DNA from: PWND01 sp964601515
GTDB taxonomy: Bacteria; Bacteroidota; Bacteroidia; Bacteroidales; UBA7960
Length of the DNA stretch: 17,409 nt
Direction: 5' to 3'
Assembly (NCBI GenBank): GCA_964601515.1
Contig: CAZRNU010000061.1
Location: 1-17,409 of the forward strand
A program made the translations under genes and the position numbers. Shown piece after piece: positions 1 through 7,292 of the stretch (position 1 is its first letter; each line of letters begins with the position of its first letter). The notes beneath the pieces were generated by a model. That model had not been told where the DNA came from. It did not search any database and was given only the letters and a program-made list of their open reading frames with translations.

Positions 1-15
1 CGGAACATAGTATTG

Positions 16-55
16 AAGATTTATAAGATTCGTAAGATTTAAGATTGATAAGATT
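16..55. repeat. Degenerate short AAGATT repeats
   Basis: The hexamer AAGATT occurs five times, at 16, 25, 34, 41 and 50, with a period of 9, 9, 7 and 9 bases. It is followed at about 62-96 by similarly loose repeats of the AATGTGA/C type. This looks like decayed low-complexity spacer DNA. The units are too short and irregular for a CRISPR array. No gene is visible in 1-298. Confidence 0.5.
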
Positions 56-235
56 AAAGATAATGTGACAATATGCAAATGTGATAATGTGCCAATTATT
101 AAATACGAAATAGCAGTCGACAGACATAAGAATGTCACTAATGTCAGGATAGAGCTGTGGGCAGGCCCGGCAACCGAAGCCCATAGGGCGAGTTCAGCGA
201 AGCTAAAACGCGGAGGCGCATGAAGCATCGTTTTG

Positions 236-280
236 CCTTGAATTTTTGTCTTACTTTTTTTATCCAAGGAAAAAAGTAAG
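236..280. repeat. Palindromic element, possible pseudoknot fold
   Basis: CTTACTTTTTT (250-260) and AAAAAAGTAAG (270-280) form a perfect 11-bp inverted repeat with a 9-base loop. CCTTG at 236-240 can also pair with CAAGG at 265-269, inside that loop. The two helices would interlock as an H-type pseudoknot. The element lies 18 bases past the stop codon of the leftward lipoprotein gene, so it could form the 3' end of that mRNA. No uridine tract follows on either strand, so it is not a classic terminator. The block immediately upstream (about 150-235) is clearly GC-richer than its surroundings. From memory, similar spacer elements recur in Bacteroidota genomes. That could not be checked here. Confidence 0.55.
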
Positions 281-298
281 GAGAAAGAGAATCCGCAG

Positions 299-886
299 CT
301 ACTCTGCAGTAAAATCTGTTCTTATACTTATATACCCCGGATATGCAATATCCTTGCTTCCAATCTTAATAAAAGGTTTTGCCTTGAATGTAATTCTACT
401 TGTATTGCTGCTTATCCCTGTCAGATTTAATGCAAATCCCAACAATGCCGGTCCCCCTCCGGAAGAAATCACCTGCTTTAAATCAGATTTTATATCAATA
501 GGCACAGTTACAATTGCATCATTTGGGGGCAGTACAACTTTTTTCATTGTAGAGCCTGTCATAATCTCAAAATCATCAATCATCATTATCCAGTCTATTC
601 TGTTCATTGCTGCAGTGCTTTTGTTTGGGTTCTTTATGTCAACCATTAATGTCATTTCCATATTCAAGGGGCCTGTAGCAATAGATGTAAGCAAACCGGC
701 AACATCCATTCTCGACAATTCAGAGATTTTAGTCTTCTCCATTACATCTATTCCATTTAAAGCTATTTTTTCAACTTTATTCACCCTGAATTCACATTTA
801 GAAAAAGTGGAAGCTCTTTTTAATGTAATACATGATGAGAAAGTGTACACTATCACCAGAAATACTAATGCTGCTGTTTTTTTCAT
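299..886 (-). CDS. LEA14-like (WHy-type) lipoprotein, hypothetical
   Basis: This is a 195-residue protein. Its N-terminus has a Lys-Lys start, a hydrophobic stretch (5-16) and a lipobox ending at Cys19 (FSSC), so it should be cleaved by signal peptidase II and lipidated. The residue after Cys is Ile rather than Asp. The remainder is a single domain of alternating beta-type segments with VDIKNPNKS near residue 82 and PIDIK near 128. This resembles the LEA14/water-stress (WHy) lipoprotein fold, where an N-P pair in a beta-strand is common. The assignment rests on pattern only and no enzymatic residues are evident. The start at 884-886 is the only one that gives a full signal peptide. It diverges from the serine hydrolase gene across about 130 bases. 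No clear -7 box was found on its side. Its role is unknown. Confidence 0.7.
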   Translation of the reverse strand: MKKTAALVFLVIVYTFSSCITLKRASTFSKCEFRVNKVEKIALNGIDVMEKTKISELSRMDVAGLLTSIATGPLNMEMTLMVDIKNPNKSTAAMNRIDWIMMIDDFEIMTGSTMKKVVLPPNDAIVTVPIDIKSDLKQVISSGGGPALLGFALNLTGISSNTSRITFKAKPFIKIGSKDIAYPGYISIRTDFTAE

Positions 887-990
887 GCTCTTTAAAAAGT
901 TTTAATTCTAAATTATAACTGAAAATTAATAACCATATTGTTGCTAATTCGTTTAACAGTAAAGATATTAAACATTTATAATTATTTATT

Positions 991-998
991 TACCTTTG
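991..998 (+). promoter_or_regulatory. Bacteroidota -7 box (TACCTTTG)
   Basis: It matches the TAnnTTTG consensus exactly and lies 18 bases before the ATG of the serine hydrolase gene. No good -33 TTG is seen at the usual spacing. The TTG codon at 996-998, which could be mistaken for a start, is part of this box, so the ATG at 1017 is the better start. Confidence 0.5.
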
Positions 999-1016
999 CA
1001 GCGATTTTGGGAAATT

Positions 1017-2282
1017 ATGATAAATACAAACTCAAAAAACTCGCGAATTTCTTTTCTGAGAAGAATTGTTAAGACTCTAAAAATAGTGAACAGGTCAGCA
1101 ATAGTGTTTAAATACCCGTTTTTGCTTTCCTTATTATTAATTTCTTCTCATCTTCATCAGGCTTTTGAAAAATCTGATGAACTTTATTTATACGACCTTA
1201 GAAGATATTTATTTGTTGAAGAGAAAGATAGGTTTCCACAGGAATATGTAGATCATATCAGCGAAAACGTTGATGTTATTTTGGCAAGATTTGGGTTTAA
1301 TGGTGCGGTAATTATTGCTCAGGAAGGTCAGATATTATTCGAAAGGTATAATGGATTGGCAGATTTAAGGGATACTGCAGCGCATATAAACAGAAATACT
1401 TATTTCCAGCTTGCTTCTGTTGGGAAGCAATTTACTGCTATTGCAACTGTTATGCTTAAGGAGAGAGGATGTTTTGAGTATGACGATTTTGTTGCAGATT
1501 ACATAGATAGTTTTCCATACGCAAACATTACTATTAGACACTTGCTGAATCACACTTCAGGATTGCAAAACTATATGTATTTACTCGATAAATACTGGCA
1601 GGAAGATAGATATCCCACAAATATTGACTTAGTAAATCTTTTTAATGAACATAGGCTGCCTTTAAACTTTACACCGGGCAGACGATTTGCATATTCTAAT
1701 ACCGGATATGCATTTCTTGCATTATTGGTTGAGCAAGTTTCCGGAATGCCCTTCTCTGATTTTATGAGGCAGGAATTATTTATTCCTTTGGGGATGAATA
1801 ACACTTTTGTGTATTCTCCGAATAATTCCCGAATAGATAACAGAGCATATGGTTTTTCCAGGAGAAGCCAAAGAAATATTATTTCTGACGATATTCACGA
1901 TGGAATAGCCGGAGACAAAGGGTTTTTTAGCACAGCAAGAGATCTTTTCAGGTGGGATATGGCATTAACGCACTTTTCTCCAATTTCAAAAGACGGAATG
2001 CAGGAGGCTGTTTCAAAAGCAGTTTTGAATAATGGAAGAGAAGTAAATTATGGATTTGGCTGGAGACTAAAGAAAGTTAATAATTATGATTTTGTTTATC
2101 ATCATGGATGGTGGCACGGTTTCAGAACTGTTTATAAAAGAATTCCTGAGAAAGATATTGTTATAATTATTTTGAATAACACAAATTCAAACATTGGAGT
2201 AATTACCCGACATATCAACAAACTTTTACTTCCCGATTACGATAAGTCGAATGATTTAATAGTTGATAATCAAGAGTTTTAG
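1017..2282 (+). CDS. Serine hydrolase, beta-lactamase/class C PBP family
   Basis: This is a 421-residue membrane-anchored or exported protein of the beta-lactamase family (PF00144 type: class C beta-lactamases, DD-peptidases, esterases). The catalytic Ser-x-x-Lys is SVGK at 134-137. The Tyr-Ser-Asn motif is at 226-228, and an HHG stretch at 362-364, followed by HGF, sits where the third active-site motif is expected. TSGL near 181-184 is also typical. A basic N-terminus precedes a hydrophobic segment at about 28-44, likely a signal anchor. The start at 1017 is preferred over an in-frame TTG at 996, which lies inside a -7 promoter box. The substrate cannot be told from sequence; peptidoglycan, D-amino-acid peptides or esters are all possible. 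It is monocistronic by spacing. Confidence 0.88.
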   Translation: MINTNSKNSRISFLRRIVKTLKIVNRSAIVFKYPFLLSLLLISSHLHQAFEKSDELYLYDLRRYLFVEEKDRFPQEYVDHISENVDVILARFGFNGAVIIAQEGQILFERYNGLADLRDTAAHINRNTYFQLASVGKQFTAIATVMLKERGCFEYDDFVADYIDSFPYANITIRHLLNHTSGLQNYMYLLDKYWQEDRYPTNIDLVNLFNEHRLPLNFTPGRRFAYSNTGYAFLALLVEQVSGMPFSDFMRQELFIPLGMNNTFVYSPNNSRIDNRAYGFSRRSQRNIISDDIHDGIAGDKGFFSTARDLFRWDMALTHFSPISKDGMQEAVSKAVLNNGREVNYGFGWRLKKVNNYDFVYHHGWWHGFRTVYKRIPEKDIVIIILNNTNSNIGVITRHINKLLLPDYDKSNDLIVDNQEF

Positions 2283-2413
2283 AAATACTCTCAATCTCGG
2301 TTATCCGAATTCTACTTCTTCAGGTTAATAAAAAAAGATTGCCCTTTTCAAAAAAAATCAAAAAAAATTCACTAATTTTACATGATTATTTAATATTTTT
2401 TAAACATACTGCC

Positions 2414-2983
2414 ATGAAAAGCATTGAAAGGTCCTATTACGTGATGATTGCGCTAATCGGGTTTCTGGTTGTTTTGGTTGGTTATATTTTTTATTTAGGT
2501 ATTTTTTCCAAGATTGAAGTTTCTGAAAACACTGCAATAGGAGTTAAGGCTTCTTCGCATTTTAGTGCTGATAATATTTATACTACAAGTAACTTTATGG
2601 ATGATTTCTTCTTGTCGCTAATGCTTGAAGAAGGAATTGTTACTCAAAGAGGCATAGGAGCCGGTAATCGATTAGATCCTGATTATGTTGAAGAGTATAA
2701 AGCCAGACAAAATGAACTTGCTGATTATCAGCTGATGCTTGAGCAAAGAATTGAGCAAAATGCAAGATTGAAAACTCTTTCCAAGTTAAACAACTTCAAA
2801 GCACCTGAAAGAATCCCAAGAAGCAATAGGTTTGTTATAACGCTTGAAAAAGCAAATGCATATCCTAATTTAAAAGATTATTTAGAGGCTAATAATCTTC
2901 CGGATACATTGAAAGTAATGAAGATTATCGACATTAGCAAAAAAAAGACTCTGTTGATATTATCTCTAGAGCCATTAGGTTAG
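2414..2983 (+). CDS. Membrane-anchored protein, possibly GyrI-like
   Basis: This is a 189-residue protein with one N-terminal transmembrane helix (about 10-30) followed by FSKIEVSE. A helical, charged, possibly coiled-coil stretch covers about 88-125. The C-terminal part (AYPNLKDYLEANN at 149-161, then MKIIDISKKKTLLILSLE at 169-186) resembles the end of membrane-anchored GyrI-like small-molecule-binding proteins, which have a GFFSK-VEV-type juxtamembrane motif. This is a resemblance by eye. The usual middle strands of the GyrI fold are poorly recognisable, so it may be a degenerate member or something else. The ATG at 2414 is chosen over an in-frame TTG at 2339, because the extra 25 residues would put a charged extension before the helix. 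TAATTTTA at 2373-2380 is a near match to a -7 box. It converges on the next gene with 17 bases between. Confidence 0.65.
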   Translation: MKSIERSYYVMIALIGFLVVLVGYIFYLGIFSKIEVSENTAIGVKASSHFSADNIYTTSNFMDDFFLSLMLEEGIVTQRGIGAGNRLDPDYVEEYKARQNELADYQLMLEQRIEQNARLKTLSKLNNFKAPERIPRSNRFVITLEKANAYPNLKDYLEANNLPDTLKVMKIIDISKKKTLLILSLEPLG

Positions 2984-3000
2984 TTTAAAAACCATAGTTT

Positions 3001-3498
3001 CTAATCCTTAACATATCTTACTGAAAACCCACAGCGTTTATCATCTATAATTTTATACACGTTTTCTTTTTTCTGAATTATATATCTTAACCAGGCATTT
3101 AAATCTCCTGCCTCTGTTGCTGTCCAAAAGTCACCTGCTCTATTGATGCTTAAAAAATCATCGTGCACTGTTTTATAGCCTGCAAACACTAAATCCAAAC
3201 CACTTTCGCCTCCAATCAAAACCTTCTTAAAAGCAGCCTTAGGACCTCCAAGTATTTCTAGCATTTCATCCCATTCTTGATCTGAAGGAAGATGCCAGCC
3301 TTTCGGACAAGCTTTCATTGCAGCATCCCAAGAGTATAGTCGTCCATACTTTTCTCCATTGTTCAAATCATTATCGTAAGTCCAGCTGTTTTCAATTGGG
3401 AGATTTAGATTTTCGGCCATCCAGATTGTATTGTTAATGTTAACAGTTTTATAGGATTTGCCGCCTAATTCGAGTTTAATATTGCTTTGCTCAATCAT
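3001..3498 (-). CDS. Fib_succ_major domain protein without signal peptide
   Basis: This 165-residue protein is almost entirely one Fibrobacter succinogenes major paralogous domain (TIGR02145/PF09603). Hallmarks are the opening YKTVNINNTIWMAENL (16-31), YGRLYSWDAAM (51-61), CPKGWHLPSDQEWDEM (64-79), FWTATEA (124-130) and the closing GFSVRYVKD (157-165). Most proteins with this domain are secreted or lipoproteins. This one starts just before the domain with a polar sequence. An in-frame TAG lies about eight codons upstream (3520-3522), so no signal peptide was missed by start choice. TAAAATTA at 3531-3538 is a near -7 box on this strand. The function of the family is unknown. Either this copy is cytoplasmic or it is a clipped paralogue that lost its export signal. 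Confidence 0.85.
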   Translation of the reverse strand: MIEQSNIKLELGGKSYKTVNINNTIWMAENLNLPIENSWTYDNDLNNGEKYGRLYSWDAAMKACPKGWHLPSDQEWDEMLEILGGPKAAFKKVLIGGESGLDLVFAGYKTVHDDFLSINRAGDFWTATEAGDLNAWLRYIIQKKENVYKIIDDKRCGFSVRYVKD

Positions 3499-3641
3499 TG
3501 GTTTGGTTTTTCTATTTTCCTAGTTAAGAGTAAAATTACACAATTTTAGAATTAAATTGAAAACTTGTCTGAATTTTTTGTGGTTTTTTGAGTGTTATAG
3601 ATTAATTTGGGTTGCTGTATTTTTTAATGGCTTAATTTTTC

Positions 3642-3649
3642 TAATTTTG
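3642..3649 (+). promoter_or_regulatory. Bacteroidota -7 box upstream of fabD
   Basis: TAATTTTG matches TAnnTTTG exactly and lies 41 bases before the fabD ATG. No convincing -33 element is seen at the standard spacing. The 192-base space 3499-3690 otherwise shows nothing. Confidence 0.5.
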
Positions 3650-3690
3650 CCCTGAAATTTATTTGATTGTTAAAACAAAAATATTTTGAT

Positions 3691-4569
3691 ATGAAAAAAG
3701 CATTTGTATTTCCCGGACAGGGAGCCCAGTTTGTTGGAATGGGAAAAGACCTTTATGATAACTCATCTAAAGGACGTGAATTATTTGAAAAAGCAAATGA
3801 TATACTAGGTTTCAGAATCACAGATCTTATGTTTAGTGGCACAGATGAAGATCTAAGACAAACAAAAGTTACCCAACCTGCTATTTTTCTACATTCTGTT
3901 ATTTTAGCTACTACTATGGGAGAAAAATTTTCCCCTGATATGGTTGCGGGTCATTCACTTGGTGAGTTTTCTGCTCTTGTGGCTGCAAATGCATTAAGCT
4001 TTGAAGATGGCTTGGTTTTGGTTTCTAAAAGAGCAATGGCTATGCAAAAAGCATGTGAAGCGGAGCCTTCTACAATGGCTGCTATAATCGGTATTGATGA
4101 TAAAATTGTTGAAGAAATTTGTGCCGGAATTCCAGAAATTGTTGTCCCTGCTAATTATAACAGCCCCGGACAGTTGGTTATTAGTGGCAGCATGAAAGGA
4201 ATTGACATTGCTTGCGAGAAAATTAAAGCAGCCGGAGCAAAAAGAGCATTACCTCTTAAAGTTGGCGGAGCATTTCATTCTCCTTTAATGGAGCCTGCAA
4301 AAGTGGAGCTGGCTAAAGCTATTAATGAAACTTCATTTAGCTCACCTGTTTGTCCGGTTTATCAGAATGTAAATGCAAAAGCTGTTACTGCTCCTGAACA
4401 AATCAAACAGAATCTTATTGAGCAGCTTACGTCTCCTGTTTTATGGACTCAGATAATGAATAATATGATTGCTGATGGCGCAGGAGTATTTGTTGAAGTT
4501 GGACCGGGTACTGTTTTACAAGGTCTTGTGAAAAAAGTAAAAAGCGACATAGAAGCATATAGCGCATAA
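3691..4569 (+). CDS. fabD: Malonyl-CoA:ACP transacylase FabD
   Basis: This 292-residue cytoplasmic enzyme transfers malonyl from CoA to acyl carrier protein to start type II fatty acid synthesis. The sequence has the N-terminal GQGAQ loop (9-13), the nucleophile elbow GHSLGEF (87-93, catalytic Ser89), the conserved Arg in KRAMAMQ (Arg114) and the catalytic His in GAFHSPLM (His196). Length is normal for a stand-alone FabD. The ATG at 3691 gives the standard MKKAFVFPGQG start; an in-frame TTG eight codons earlier is less likely. No other fab gene is adjacent, which is unusual for FabD but common in Bacteroidota. The cation antiporter gene follows after 5 bases and is probably cotranscribed. Confidence 0.97.
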   Translation: MKKAFVFPGQGAQFVGMGKDLYDNSSKGRELFEKANDILGFRITDLMFSGTDEDLRQTKVTQPAIFLHSVILATTMGEKFSPDMVAGHSLGEFSALVAANALSFEDGLVLVSKRAMAMQKACEAEPSTMAAIIGIDDKIVEEICAGIPEIVVPANYNSPGQLVISGSMKGIDIACEKIKAAGAKRALPLKVGGAFHSPLMEPAKVELAKAINETSFSSPVCPVYQNVNAKAVTAPEQIKQNLIEQLTSPVLWTQIMNNMIADGAGVFVEVGPGTVLQGLVKKVKSDIEAYSA

Positions 4570-4574
4570 GTATT

Positions 4575-5534
4575 ATGATTCTTACAATTGTTTTATTCGT
4601 AGCAGGTTTTATTCTGCTGATATTTGGTGCTAACTGGCTAGTTGATGGCGCTGCATCAATTGCCAGAAAATACAAGATTTCAAATATCGTAATTGGATTA
4701 ACAATTGTAGCATTAGGAACATCCAGCCCGGAGCTTGTAGTAAACCTTGCTGCAAGCTTCAAGGGCTCTGCTGATATTGCGATGGGGAATATTCTTGGAA
4801 GCAATATTGCAAACATTCTTTTAATATTAGGAGTTTCTGCTCTTATTTTTCCTCTGCGAGTAAATAGCAACACTCAATGGAAAGAAATCCCTTTCAGCCT
4901 TTTGGCGGCATTGTTAATTGGAGTATCTCTTAATGATTCATTTATAGACGGAACAAAAGCTTCTTATCTATACAGAAGCGATGGCATAGTGCTTATTGCA
5001 TTCTTTATCCTTTTTATGTCTTATACTTTTAGTATATCGAAACAAAAAAAAGAGGATGAGTTTCACGAAGTGAAAATATTTAAACCTTTTTTATCCTGGA
5101 TAATGGTTTTGGCAGGCATTGGAGCTCTTGTTTTAGGTGGTAAATGGATTGTTGACAGTGCAGTTGAAATTGCATCATGGCTGGGCATGAGCGAGGCTGT
5201 TATTAGTCTTACAATAGTTGCGGTTGGAACATCTCTCCCTGAGTTAGCAACATGTGTAGTTGCTGCATACAAGAAAAATGCAGATATAGTAATCGGGAAT
5301 GTTATTGGTTCAAATATTTTTAATGTGTTTTTTGTGTTAGGTATAAGTGCTATTATAAAGCCTATCCCATTTAACGAAGCACTCAACTTTGATATTATTG
5401 TTGGGATATTTGCTGCCTTTATTCTAATTGTATTCTTAATTACTCCTCGTAAAAATATCCTTGATAAATGGGAGGGTGGTGTTTTGTTGATGTTGTATAT
5501 TGCCTATATATCTTATCTTCTAAATAGGGGGTAG
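4575..5534 (+). CDS. CaCA-family Na+/Ca2+ (cation) antiporter, YrbG type
   Basis: This 319-residue inner-membrane protein belongs to the Ca2+:cation antiporter superfamily. It has the characteristic internal duplication: alpha-1 with GTSSPEL (48-54) and GNILGSN (71-77), and alpha-2 with GTSLPEL (218-224) and GNVIGSN (241-247). The acidic residues of the two PEL motifs are the expected cation ligands. Roughly ten hydrophobic helices surround a short charged central cytoplasmic loop at about 154-170, as in the bacterial YrbG and archaeal NCX proteins. It probably exports Ca2+ in exchange for Na+ or H+, but the ions cannot be decided from sequence. It follows fabD by 5 bases. Its stop lies only 4 bases from the stop of the convergent phosphatase gene, with no clear hairpin between. 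Confidence 0.93.
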   Translation: MILTIVLFVAGFILLIFGANWLVDGAASIARKYKISNIVIGLTIVALGTSSPELVVNLAASFKGSADIAMGNILGSNIANILLILGVSALIFPLRVNSNTQWKEIPFSLLAALLIGVSLNDSFIDGTKASYLYRSDGIVLIAFFILFMSYTFSISKQKKEDEFHEVKIFKPFLSWIMVLAGIGALVLGGKWIVDSAVEIASWLGMSEAVISLTIVAVGTSLPELATCVVAAYKKNADIVIGNVIGSNIFNVFFVLGISAIIKPIPFNEALNFDIIVGIFAAFILIVFLITPRKNILDKWEGGVLLMLYIAYISYLLNRG

Positions 5535-5538
5535 GCAC

Positions 5539-6288
5539 TTAAAAAAGCAAATCGTTTTTTATTTTCCCCGACAATAATAGTTTTTCCAAAGCCGGAGAAT
5601 TCAATACTTTTTTGAAGTAAGGAAGCTGTTGAGTGTTATGAAGGTCGGAGCCTACAAAGTCAATCATTTCAGCATCAATAAGTTTCTCTGCAATTTTTTT
5701 AACCGGATGGGGGTAATATCCACTTAATGATAGTAAATTCAACTGGAAAAATACATCTCTGTTTTTTAGGTCCTCAAGTTTAGAAAAATCATCATACCAG
5801 AAAGAATACCTTTCAGGATGAGCCATGATTATCTTATAGTTATTAATTTGCATTTCAAAAATATTCTCATATAAATCAGGAGGAACCGAAAAGTATGGAA
5901 CTTCCACAAGAATATAATTGTCTTTTAGGGGCATTAAATTCTTGTTTTTAAGATGCTCTTTGAATGATTCATCCAAAAGATATTCTGCGGCTGCATCAAT
6001 TTCTATCTCTATATTCTCTTTTTTTAAAACTTCTCTTAATTCCGTTAATCCTTTTTGAATAATTTCCGGGTTATTCTTGTAAATGTCGGCCATTATATGA
6101 GGCGTAGTTATAACTTTTTTATAACCTAAAGAAATAAATTCGCGAATAATCTTTATGGAAGATTCGTAATCTTTAACACCATCATCAATGCCGGGAATTA
6201 GGTGAGAATGCATATCTACCATGAAAGAGGAAATATCCAGTGGATGTTTCAACTTCCCGGAGCCAAATATGTTCTTGAAGATTTTCAT
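5539..6288 (-). CDS. CpsB/YwqE-type PHP tyrosine-protein phosphatase
   Basis: This 249-residue metal-dependent phosphatase of the PHP fold has the motifs DMHSHLIPGIDDG (25-37), TTPH (61-64), AHPERY (156-161) and GSDLHNT (213-219). Their His and Asp residues bind the metals. CpsB, CapC and YwqE homologues dephosphorylate the C-terminal tyrosine cluster of Wzc/CpsD-type kinases and so control capsule or exopolysaccharide export. No such kinase is in this window, so the partner must lie elsewhere. It is the last gene of the leftward sugar-nucleotide operon; its ATG lies 1 base after the stop of the 4-epimerase gene. Length is normal for the family. Confidence 0.92.
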   Translation of the reverse strand: MKIFKNIFGSGKLKHPLDISSFMVDMHSHLIPGIDDGVKDYESSIKIIREFISLGYKKVITTPHIMADIYKNNPEIIQKGLTELREVLKKENIEIEIDAAAEYLLDESFKEHLKNKNLMPLKDNYILVEVPYFSVPPDLYENIFEMQINNYKIIMAHPERYSFWYDDFSKLEDLKNRDVFFQLNLLSLSGYYPHPVKKIAEKLIDAEMIDFVGSDLHNTQQLPYFKKVLNSPALEKLLLSGKIKNDLLF

Positions 6289-6289
6289 C

Positions 6290-7291
6290 TTATGATTTTT
6301 GATTAGAATAGTGTTCCTTAAACCATTTAAGAGTAATTTCTAATCCTTTTTTAATATCAACTTGAGGCTTATATGCTAAAAATTTATCTGCTTTGGAAAT
6401 ATCTGCAAGCGAATGTAAAACGTCACCTTCTCTTGCTTCTCTGTATATTGGGTTTATTTTAAATGCTTCTGCAGCCTCCTTAATAATATTGAATAAATCA
6501 TTTATGGTTGTTCGCTCTCCGCAAGCAATGTTAAAAATATTGTTTGAACTCTCAATGTCAGCAAAAAGAGCTTTAATATTTGCCTGTACAGCATTTTCTA
6601 CGAATGTGAAATCTCGCGATTGCTCTCCGTCGCCATTAATATAAGGGCTTTCATTTTTTAATAATGCATTAATAAAAAGTGGTATTGCCGCAGCATAAGG
6701 GCCGGATGGGCTTTGTCTAGGGCCGAAAATATTGAAGTACCTCAAGCCAACTACAGACATTTTGTAGTTTAATGCAAATACTTCAGCATATAATTCGTCA
6801 ACTCTTTTTGAAACGGCGTATGGAGAAAGAGGGTTTCCTATATTATCTTCCTTTTTGGGCAAATGCGGACTATCGCCGTAAACACTTGAAGAGCTTGCAT
6901 AAATAAATCGCTTAACATTATTTTCTTGCGATGCTTTTATTATATTTAGAAATCCTGTAACATTTGCCTCGTTTGAAGAGATAGGGTCTTTAATAGATCT
7001 TGGCACAGATCCAAGCGCAGCCTGATGTAAAATATAATCAACACCTTTGCACGACTCAAAACAAGTTTTGAAGTCTCTGATATCTCCTTCAATTAATTCG
7101 AAATTTCCAAGATTAATAAATGGTTGCAGGTTGATTTTAAAACCCGTTGAGAAGTTGTCAAGAACCCTAACCAATTTTGCATTATACTTAATTAGATACT
7201 CAACAATATGAGAACCAATAAAGCCTGCACCTCCCGTTACGAGAAAGGAGTATCTACTTAAATCTTCTTTATGGAAAGGGTTATTGTACAT
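6290..7291 (-). CDS. UDP-GlcNAc(A) C4-epimerase, WbpP/TviC family SDR
   Basis: This 333-residue extended short-chain dehydrogenase has the NAD-binding GGAGFIGSH (20-28), the segment GSVPRSI (94-100) that is strongly characteristic of the WbpP/TviC/WbgU group, SSSSVYGD (133-140) and the catalytic Tyr158 and Lys162 of YAVSK. FNIFGPRQSPSGPYAA (186-201) is also typical. Family members interconvert UDP-GlcNAc and UDP-GalNAc, or UDP-GlcNAcA and UDP-GalNAcA. Because a TviB-type dehydrogenase is in the same operon, the uronic acid pair (UDP-GalNAcA product) is the most attractive substrate, but this is inference. It has a short N-terminal extension before the Rossmann fold, as in WbpP. One base separates it from each neighbour in the operon. 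Confidence 0.92.
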   Translation of the reverse strand: MYNNPFHKEDLSRYSFLVTGGAGFIGSHIVEYLIKYNAKLVRVLDNFSTGFKINLQPFINLGNFELIEGDIRDFKTCFESCKGVDYILHQAALGSVPRSIKDPISSNEANVTGFLNIIKASQENNVKRFIYASSSSVYGDSPHLPKKEDNIGNPLSPYAVSKRVDELYAEVFALNYKMSVVGLRYFNIFGPRQSPSGPYAAAIPLFINALLKNESPYINGDGEQSRDFTFVENAVQANIKALFADIESSNNIFNIACGERTTINDLFNIIKEAAEAFKINPIYREAREGDVLHSLADISKADKFLAYKPQVDIKKGLEITLKWFKEHYSNQKS

Positions 7292-7292
7292 T

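Noticed and set aside
16..96. Possible CRISPR or iteron array
   Set aside because: The repeats are six to seven bases, irregular, without unique spacers of constant length, and no cas or rep gene is present.
246..905. A 219-codon rightward open frame opposite the lipoprotein gene
   Set aside because: It lies antisense to a frame with a clean signal peptide and lipobox. Its own translation starts inside the palindromic element and resembles an artefact of the opposite strand.
996..1016. TTG start that would lengthen the serine hydrolase by seven residues
   Set aside because: The TTG is part of an exact -7 promoter box; ATG at 1017 is the better start.
4427..4873. 148-codon leftward open frame across the fabD/antiporter junction
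   Set aside because: It is antisense to two well-supported genes and has no recognisable domain.
5527..5570. Possible terminator between the antiporter and phosphatase genes (GGGG with CCCC, and A-run with T-run)
   Set aside because: The pairing arms are short, the loop is long and the A/T-run hairpin has a mismatched GC/CG step. Not convincing.
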